A DNA stretch of 64,000 nt, from IMG/VR virus record IMGVR_UViG_3300042356_000177, positions 1-64,000 of that record, one strand, 5' to 3'. The DNA comes from a virus. Made by a program: the position numbers and the translations under genes. Under the pieces are notes generated by a model that saw nothing but the letters and a program-made list of their open reading frames with translations, was not told where the DNA came from and ran no database searches. Positions 46,801-53,261 of this stretch are shown here, in pieces (the first letter of the stretch is position 1; every line of letters begins with the position of its first letter).

Positions 46801-49397
46801 TGTGCTAATGCTAGAGCTCCAAGTTTAATGTTGAAGTTCTTAATCATTTGTTCTGCAGTCTTTCTACTTACTACATCTGAATCTGGATCTTCAAGAATCT
46901 TGCGGTATTCATTAATGTCATACTGCTTAGCTAACTCAGCCGGAGTATAACCACCCTTCTTAGGTTTTTTATTGAACATCTTAAGAATCTTAGGATCACT
47001 AATTCTCATAGATTTAGTATCACTAAAGATAAACGTATCATCTGGAAGATTAAGTGGAGTACCACCTTCATAATGACGCTTGCCACCAATCTCATAGTGT
47101 TCTGGAAAGCCATCTCCATTAAGATCTCCATATGCCGTTTCACCTTTTTCAGCTTCTAGATTAGCTTCATCTCTTGGTACAGGTTTAAGTGTATCTGCTA
47201 TCTCAGGTTTCTTTCTGCCAATGTATTGATTGATATCTGATCCACCCATAGCTGTTGGGAAAATACCCAAAGAGTAATCTACCTGTTGTCCTGTTTTACC
47301 TTTTGGTCCTCCCATCTTCATGTGAGGTACACCACCGTATTTACTTTGCCAGTTCTGTCCCTCTAAGTCTTCTTGAAATAAACCAGAGTTAGGATTGTAG
47401 TTACCATGCTTTCTCTGGGCTTGTGCCATATTCAAATCATCAGAAGTCTGGTTCTGGTATCCATAGAAATTCTTTAGATTCTTTCTTTCAAGTCCAGCAG
47501 TAAGTCCTTTTAACATTGGATTAGCTGCATTCAAAAAGTTAGTACCATTAAAGTACTTTTCTTCATCTACTTGAAAACGTGGATCACCTTGTTCAAGTTG
47601 ATCCTCTTGACCAACTTTGCTACCCCATTGTTCTCTTAATTCTGGTTCATATTTATCCCAAACTTCTTTTGCAGTCTTTGGTTTAAATTCAATAGGTGGT
47701 TCTTGATTATTTACAGAAGATCCATTTACGTTACCTTGGTATGTTTGTAAACCATATTCAGCTCTTTTTTGTGCTGAAGAAAAGAATCCTGCTACTTTAG
47801 GCCAAAAGTCACCCTTTTGTTTTTGACTATTATTTCCAAATTTATCTTGAGCCCAATCATTTTTTCTATCCGTTTTTCTGCCAGCTCTATCGTACTGTCT
47901 TAAGTCCTGTCTAGCATTTCTCATTTCTTGTTTGCTATAAGGATTAAGATTAAGATCTTTTAACTCCTTGCCTGACTGACGTAAGTATGCTGGATTTAAA
48001 TATGACATCTCAAGTTGTTTCTGAGAAGTAACTGGTCTACCTAATGCATCTACTGCACTACCTGGACTCCCAACTTTACCTGCACCTACACCTGCCCCAG
48101 TACCTGAAGCACCATTAAGTTTAGGAGTAAACGTATAACGCTTGTGACCAAAACCTAATCTTTCTTTTTCTACATCAAAGCCTGACATTTTACTTGGGTC
48201 AAAAGATCCCTTAAATGCATTTCCTAAATAATTCATAGGACCTGACATAGTATACTTCTTACCAAAGATTGCATTGTTAGGAATCAAGGCATCCCATACA
48301 TTATTAGTAGAGTAGGGTTGATAGTTATAGTTTGTATTATTACCACTACCTTTTCCACCTTTTATTTTATCAGCTACTTCTTTGTAGTTCATACCTTCAC
48401 GGTATTCACCTACATTGACACCTAATGCTTTCAGATGCTCATACAATTCTTTGTTGTCTGGATTCTCTGTATCTTCTGCCTTTTGTGCCATATCAGCACC
48501 TCGGCTAAAACTAGTAACACCCCTCTTATCTGTATTAAGGTCTTCTAATAATTTATTAAACTGATAGCCATACTGTGCTTTAGTTAACTCAGGTATAGAA
48601 GGGTCATAACCACCATTGATAAACTTATTTAAGTCATAACCAGTCATACCACCAAACTGTGATCCCCCATATGCAAAAGGTTGTTGTCCTTGCATTGTTG
48701 GTGATGCTTGAGACATGTTCTTAAACTGCTGCTCTAATAAAGATAAGGTAGCTTCATTCTTAAGGTTAGTTGTAAAGTCCTCAGATCTCTTAAGCGCACC
48801 GTCATATATATCAGCAGTGTTCTTACCTTGACCATTTCCGGCATCACCCATTTGTTTCTTAGCAAGCTTTAAAGCTTTCTTTACAAAACTTCTATGTTGA
48901 GCACCACCATATTTAGCTTCAGGTTGTTCTTCTTCTGTTTGTGTATCATCACCATACAGAAGATCATTCATGAACTCTTCATCTTCTATAACATACTCAT
49001 CATCTCTTAACTGCTGTTGACGTTCTTCTTCTTCTTGAATCAACTGCTCCTGCATTGTCAAATCATCTACCGGAGGTAGTGATTGTGCTAATTCTTCATC
49101 TGTAGGTACAGCTTCTTCAGGTTGAGCCATGCTTACAGCAGCATTAATAATCTGTGCTGCCGCTTCCTCACCATAAGACTGAACAAGAGATTGGTATATC
49201 TGCTGAGGATCTTGCCCTTGACCTTCTGGTGGGGGCATGATTAATCCTGCAACTTGCATTACAACTTGTTGCATGTCTGGCTGTTGAGCTTGTTGTTGTT
49301 CCATACCCATCTGGGCTTTCTTTAAGAACTGAGACATTTGGTTATGGTATTGACCTTGTCCGTCTTCTGCTTTGTAAACTCTTACTCTTCTTTTCAT
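43809..49397 (-). CDS. Large Gln/Met-rich virion protein with KAQxG peptides (1,862 aa)
   Basis: A cargo-type virion protein. It carries five LxKAQxG-like peptides: residues 27-31, 273-277, 963-967, 1,075-1,079 and 1,157-1,161. It contains a conserved block that I recognise from other Bacteroidota phage virion proteins (HYEIGGKRHYEGGTPLNLP, then FIFSDTKSM and YTPAELAKQYD, near residues 770-850). Two Gln/Met-rich low-complexity parts lie at about 33-80 and 910-960, and a repeated Gln/Met-rich helical element lies at about 1,080-1,155. Near the C-terminus lies a helical LDPTRAIAAQSEQARIL block. No enzymatic motif is visible. A 12-base palindrome sits just before its ATG. Its function is unknown; multiple weak repeats suggest a scaffold or multivalent binding protein. 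Confidence 0.72.
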   Translation of the reverse strand: MKRRVRVYKAEDGQGQYHNQMSQFLKKAQMGMEQQQAQQPDMQQVVMQVAGLIMPPPEGQGQDPQQIYQSLVQSYGEEAAAQIINAAVSMAQPEEAVPTDEELAQSLPPVDDLTMQEQLIQEEEERQQQLRDDEYVIEDEEFMNDLLYGDDTQTEEEQPEAKYGGAQHRSFVKKALKLAKKQMGDAGNGQGKNTADIYDGALKRSEDFTTNLKNEATLSLLEQQFKNMSQASPTMQGQQPFAYGGSQFGGMTGYDLNKFINGGYDPSIPELTKAQYGYQFNKLLEDLNTDKRGVTSFSRGADMAQKAEDTENPDNKELYEHLKALGVNVGEYREGMNYKEVADKIKGGKGSGNNTNYNYQPYSTNNVWDALIPNNAIFGKKYTMSGPMNYLGNAFKGSFDPSKMSGFDVEKERLGFGHKRYTFTPKLNGASGTGAGVGAGKVGSPGSAVDALGRPVTSQKQLEMSYLNPAYLRQSGKELKDLNLNPYSKQEMRNARQDLRQYDRAGRKTDRKNDWAQDKFGNNSQKQKGDFWPKVAGFFSSAQKRAEYGLQTYQGNVNGSSVNNQEPPIEFKPKTAKEVWDKYEPELREQWGSKVGQEDQLEQGDPRFQVDEEKYFNGTNFLNAANPMLKGLTAGLERKNLKNFYGYQNQTSDDLNMAQAQRKHGNYNPNSGLFQEDLEGQNWQSKYGGVPHMKMGGPKGKTGQQVDYSLGIFPTAMGGSDINQYIGRKKPEIADTLKPVPRDEANLEAEKGETAYGDLNGDGFPEHYEIGGKRHYEGGTPLNLPDDTFIFSDTKSMRISDPKILKMFNKKPKKGGYTPAELAKQYDINEYRKILEDPDSDVVSRKTAEQMIKNFNIKLGALALAQESKKGFPQGIPVAAKPYMEAMGIKEEDIIPKEEETQQMAQQVMGQQGMPPQGMAQPGMMPEQQMAMASQEGMMASPEEMGMSPEGMMRYGGMRRLRRAQEGVNTYDPYNRPQEELDAANQAFYERTKDIDASKYFNNNSNPDLRDYSNDMNHAVKHGYANEPWFNMGLSENQLLNFYKQSDGRIALPVTSNSNSPAWVRGLRREGGLAKAQEGGVDQMQQVMQQVEQALQQGAQPEEVAAQLIQSQIQPEAVMQIFMQLGVPQEEAAGIVQSVMQQMQGAQQQGMSKQMPMAQNGIIQRSDPAMEEYIKTMNKYYNRKGEDNEFLPSGAGPMTEEQMYNWNDIQDVLQPGSIPQKSQYTPEEKLQRMQKSTENCPCMKDAIVQGRLQKVCTPCEQMPMAAYGMQMGGYDMPFSYSHPYQMAYGGFLDRYQTKGEVKQRIYTEDQLPEDARIVEKFTRGKKPGDFELQEDGTYRKVTKYDLKPSASSATKQQTAADFASQSEENKKLLEQANAIIAREIDNGTIEGDPAGGPIKLLGNLSLPFNERIILSKALNSNKDFGTDKYKVTKQSATIGYSKKDASGKLTGTGSFVAGFTPEDYEKRYLYEQLKGMGADDERAFAEIEKIYNDPTQKASVRREYLNFLGVAAPADDAELLDANFYKTRYKDVTTAMERLDEGTFRTPEAGGNDLISGFDHFDAMGFEYNPEYEAEQQEQEEETTDTETEEDVNVPVPQYAPWWLQDTIKTAGAFGDLMGVKKYYPWAPKYNPMMPEPTFLDPTRAIAAQSEQARILGDTMAKLSPNSSLAASRLSGLQGELAKGASDTANQYDKANVEIANQFAPMQADVANKAQEYNLGQTKGLYDANTIMNQQYDNSKRALRGNLLNQYTNAITNRWKTDALNQLYPQYAVDPSIGGRLNFKKGKEQDPTVAKKYGDYYDEAFKATGDADAAAKYALLAWKQSQGMSANDPSEAIMSHYDNMARGGIFVMGPSLMPPLIM

Positions 49398-49398
49398 A

Positions 49399-49410
49399 AT
49401 AGCATGCTAT
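49399..49410. promoter_or_regulatory. 12-base perfect palindrome just upstream of the 1,862-residue gene
   Basis: ATAGCATGCTAT is its own reverse complement and ends one base before the ATG (49397) of the gene transcribed leftward. It could bind a dimeric regulator, or fold at the start of the mRNA and affect initiation. It may also be coincidence. The surrounding spacer 49398-49434 is AT-rich. Confidence 0.3.
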
Positions 49411-49434
49411 ATACTAAATATACTTATTTTAAAT

Positions 49435-52400
49435 TTATCTAGTAAACTTTTTAAGTTTACCTATGTTCTTTGGGAAACCACCTTTTTTGAACTCAGCATC
49501 TGTAGCTCCTGCACTTAATGCACCGACACCTATTACAGCTGGTACACCCATCCACGCACTGTTTAATACACCAGCAACTTTTTCTGACCATCTTTTTCTA
49601 ACCTCTTTTAAAAATGCAGATCTTTCTGTTTGCGTTAAATTTTTCTCAAGTTCTGTAGTATTTGCAAAACCTTTTTCTTTAGCAAGAGTTTCCCTTACAT
49701 TCTTTAGTTCAGATTCCCAAATAATATCATAGTCATCAGCCACATGTCCTTCAGTCTTTATACGCTTAAACCAATCCTGTCCAAACTTTTCTACCATTTC
49801 TGGTGTTACTTTAGCATCTTCTGCTAAGTTGTTTGCTGAAATAAGTTGATCTCTTGCATTTAGGTGTCTAACTTGTTGTTCCCACTCTCTTGCTTCATAC
49901 TCACCAATATCATCGGTTACACCCAGTTTAGGATAATTAGTATATACACCTCTATTTTTACCAAAAGGAACTGAGGCAATATTTGGATTACGCCAACCTT
50001 TAATTAAAGGTGCCATATTACTTGTATAACCAGCAGGAGAATACAAGTGATTATTTTCATGAATCAAAGTAGTTATGGGATTCTCTGCAGTTTTTGATAT
50101 ATCTACTGTAGGATATCTCCATAAGTTTTGTAATCCTTTTGGTCTCTGTTCTCCCATAATATTTGGACTAAGGGATGCATTCAAATTATACTTTGTATTT
50201 TCAGCTTCAGAAATTATTTTTTTCACATCAGCTTTAACTTGTTCAGCTGTTTCTCCAGTATTGGCCATTCTCTTTTTTAAATAGTCCTCCGACTGCAATC
50301 TAGCAATAGTCTTTTTTCTTACGTCTTCTACATGTGCTTGATCTAATCCAGTTTTACCAGCAGCACCACGTTGACCTGAAATTGAGTACTGTAAGTTTGA
50401 TCTTGTTGGTATTAGACCCATACCACCAGGTTTTTTTAAATCATTTAATGCTCTAAAAGTTTTAAAAGCAGTTTTGCCTAAAGGTGCTACTCCTAGTGCT
50501 CCCCATAAACTATTTCCTATACCTTCCCAAACATCACCTTTTTTAAAGTCTTTATATGCTTGATGAAAGTCACCTTGAGGTTTAAGTGCAGTGTAGGCCA
50601 TTTCTGCTGTTAACGCATTTCCTGCAGTTAACCATGGCATTGATGATATAGGAGCATAATTTAGTGTAGCACCAAGTACACCTCCTGCAAACGGCTGAGC
50701 ACCAATCATTGCTGGTGCATACCACAAAGGATTTCTAGAAACAGCACCCATGTTAGACTTAACTCTTGCTCTTCTATATTTATCAGCTTCTTCTTCTGTC
50801 ATGTAAACTGTCTTTCCAGCTAATTCACTTGCAGATACTCTTTTAGTAATTACCTCTCCAGTATTTGGATCAGTCCCTGCGGGTACTTCAATGCCAAATT
50901 CATAGTCTACGGTATTACCATTTTCATCTTGGCCAAGCTCGGTGGCCATGTAATTTTCATTAGCACTAATTTGTACCGGCACTTTTCCTTTCTGCCAGTC
51001 TTTTTCTATTTTACTTTGTGGTGCATAGTATTTATCATTGAATTGCTGATTAGTTAATTTTCTGTAATCGCCAATTCTGCTAATCTCATTAACATCTTCC
51101 TCTGTAGGATCTATTGCTAAATCTTTGTAAGCATCATCTGCTCCAAGTTTAACAAGACTGTTAGTCTTAGGATTCCATCCCCATTTACCACTTCTTAGTT
51201 TCTGAAGAACTTGTGCTCCATACTCTAAGCTACCATTATCATTTGGAGATACAGAAGTAATGTTGGCACCATAACTATCAATAAAACGTCTATCTCTAGC
51301 AAGAGTAATGATATCATTGTCTTTCCATTTACCAATTAGACTTGTATCATTGACCATATTACCATCTTTGTCTAAGTATGATGGTATGTAATCTTCACCA
51401 TAAGCATAATAGCTTCTTACATTCTTATCTATGTCTTTAAAGTCTGTGTTATAGATTTTTTCTAAGCCTTCTTTGGTACCAAGCTTTTTAGTGTTTACTA
51501 AATAGTCAATAGCTTTTTCTTTACTCCAACCTTTATCAAGCATAAGATCTTGCAGAGTTTGTTTAGTCTGATACGCATGTTGTTCATCAGCACCTTTAAT
51601 AACATCAGCAAACTCTGTATCAATTAAATTTTTGTCACCTATACCAAGTTTATTTACTATCTCATTTGTTCTAAGACCATTCTTTACAATCCTAGTTTCA
51701 ATCTCAGTTTTTGGGTAAAGGTTTACCTTTCCATTTTCTTTATCTGTAGTAATAAGATATCCTTGTTCTTTTAAGCTCTTTACATAGTTAGGATCTTTTT
51801 TTTGTCTTTCTTCAAATTGATAAATTGGAATAGTTTGTAATGGTTCTATCTTATCATGCTTACCAGCTTTGTCAAAGTTTGCTTGTCTTTCTGCCAATGT
51901 CTTTTGCCAAATATCTTCACTCAACTTTTCATTCTGAACTCTTAGCTCATTAGCTTTATTCATGACATTATCATAAGCTGCAGCTCTATTCCATGCAGCT
52001 GTAAGAAGAGGATCATGATTTACTGTACCTACGTTAAGATCAAAGGCATCTGTTCCAGGCTGAACCACATTTGGAGTTACAGGTTCTGTACCTGACATAA
52101 TAGAAGTAGCTGTCTCTATAGGTTGGTTTGGATCTTTCTTTCTTTTGTTCTTACCAAACTGAGCTTTTGGAAGTTCCTCTACTATATACCCACCTTGCTT
52201 GTATTGTTCTATCTCATCATCATCTAAATCAAGATAGATACCATCAGAAGTCCCACCATATTCAAGGGTTGGACCATAGTTATATCTACGCATTACTTCT
52301 TCTTCAGATAGCTTATTTCCTGTCTCAGGTTCATATCCTGGTAAATAACCTCTAGGTGTTCCAGATTGTTGTTGTTTTTCTTTATAGTCCCAGTCTACTC

Positions 52401-53259
52401 CAGGGCCAGTTATAACAGGTGCGTCAACTACATAGTTTTTATCATTAGCTTTAATAGCATCTAATCTAATTTTTTCTTCTGACTCTTCTTTTTTCTTAGG
52501 AAATTTAGTACCAAGTGGATATACTACTTTAGCTTTAATCATTGGTGTAAAGCCAGTAGCAGACTTATTAAAATCAGTATCTGGATTAAATGATTGTTCA
52601 GCTTGTTTCTTAGCCATGTTCATTAATAAACTTGCATCAAGCCCGACTCTTAGCGGTGTTTTTTTAAAAGGTCTACCTTCAATACCTGCCTCAGCTCCAT
52701 AGAATAAATTTAGATTACCTGCAGTTTTCTCACTAGTTTCATAAGCAGCTGGTCCTGTAACAAAAGAATTTTGTCTTAAGTTAATTCCACCTGATGGACC
52801 AGCATATCCGCGCCATGCTCCTACAGGCCAGTTATGCTTTAGGTAAGCATCTGCACTTCTATTAGCAAACTCCCATCTTGGATTTGCTTTTGCTTGAAAG
52901 TTTAAACCTTGTGTTGGGTCCCAACCGGCACCCACATCTAATTGTGTAGTAGGAGCAAAAGCTCCCGCACCCATTGAACTTGGTCTATATCTAAATTTAT
53001 ATCCAGCATTTATACTAGGTAATGCAGTTCCATTTAATGGTAAACCTGCTGTAAGAGAAAGACTGTTTGCAATCCGTGGATCTCTTGAACCTCCAATAGG
53101 CCTACTTGCCCCAATTAAAAACTCAGGATCATATTCACCATAAACACTACTAGCTAACTGTGCTTGGTTTGCATTAAGACTAAAAGGAGATGCTTCTAAT
53201 GTAATCTTGTTCTTACCATATTGCGCTTTAGGTAAGCCTGTTATCTTGAACTTTGCCAT
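49435..53259 (-). CDS. Virion protein with N-terminal beta-barrel-like region and C-terminal HExxH domain (1,274 aa)
   Basis: Begins MAKFKITGLPKAQYG, with one KAQ peptide at residues 11-15 and a second at 365-369. Residues about 17-255 alternate hydrophobic and polar residues in many short strands with Gly/aromatic ends (LSLTAGLPL, INAGYKFRYRP, LNLFYGAEAGIE, LRVGLDASL), the look of an outer-membrane beta-barrel. Residues about 349-371 hold the module DEIEQYKQGGYIVEELPKAQ. A hydrophobic stretch lies near 840-900. The C-terminal part has HENNH at 1,067-1,071 and a later EAREWEQQ with KVTPEMVEKF, paralleled in the next protein, suggesting a peptidase-like fold. A last hydrophobic helix (VPAVIGVGALSAGA) sits near residue 1,240. 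Its role is unknown. Confidence 0.72.
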   Translation of the reverse strand: MAKFKITGLPKAQYGKNKITLEASPFSLNANQAQLASSVYGEYDPEFLIGASRPIGGSRDPRIANSLSLTAGLPLNGTALPSINAGYKFRYRPSSMGAGAFAPTTQLDVGAGWDPTQGLNFQAKANPRWEFANRSADAYLKHNWPVGAWRGYAGPSGGINLRQNSFVTGPAAYETSEKTAGNLNLFYGAEAGIEGRPFKKTPLRVGLDASLLMNMAKKQAEQSFNPDTDFNKSATGFTPMIKAKVVYPLGTKFPKKKEESEEKIRLDAIKANDKNYVVDAPVITGPGVDWDYKEKQQQSGTPRGYLPGYEPETGNKLSEEEVMRRYNYGPTLEYGGTSDGIYLDLDDDEIEQYKQGGYIVEELPKAQFGKNKRKKDPNQPIETATSIMSGTEPVTPNVVQPGTDAFDLNVGTVNHDPLLTAAWNRAAAYDNVMNKANELRVQNEKLSEDIWQKTLAERQANFDKAGKHDKIEPLQTIPIYQFEERQKKDPNYVKSLKEQGYLITTDKENGKVNLYPKTEIETRIVKNGLRTNEIVNKLGIGDKNLIDTEFADVIKGADEQHAYQTKQTLQDLMLDKGWSKEKAIDYLVNTKKLGTKEGLEKIYNTDFKDIDKNVRSYYAYGEDYIPSYLDKDGNMVNDTSLIGKWKDNDIITLARDRRFIDSYGANITSVSPNDNGSLEYGAQVLQKLRSGKWGWNPKTNSLVKLGADDAYKDLAIDPTEEDVNEISRIGDYRKLTNQQFNDKYYAPQSKIEKDWQKGKVPVQISANENYMATELGQDENGNTVDYEFGIEVPAGTDPNTGEVITKRVSASELAGKTVYMTEEEADKYRRARVKSNMGAVSRNPLWYAPAMIGAQPFAGGVLGATLNYAPISSMPWLTAGNALTAEMAYTALKPQGDFHQAYKDFKKGDVWEGIGNSLWGALGVAPLGKTAFKTFRALNDLKKPGGMGLIPTRSNLQYSISGQRGAAGKTGLDQAHVEDVRKKTIARLQSEDYLKKRMANTGETAEQVKADVKKIISEAENTKYNLNASLSPNIMGEQRPKGLQNLWRYPTVDISKTAENPITTLIHENNHLYSPAGYTSNMAPLIKGWRNPNIASVPFGKNRGVYTNYPKLGVTDDIGEYEAREWEQQVRHLNARDQLISANNLAEDAKVTPEMVEKFGQDWFKRIKTEGHVADDYDIIWESELKNVRETLAKEKGFANTTELEKNLTQTERSAFLKEVRKRWSEKVAGVLNSAWMGVPAVIGVGALSAGATDAEFKKGGFPKNIGKLKKFTR

Positions 53260-53261
53260 TG

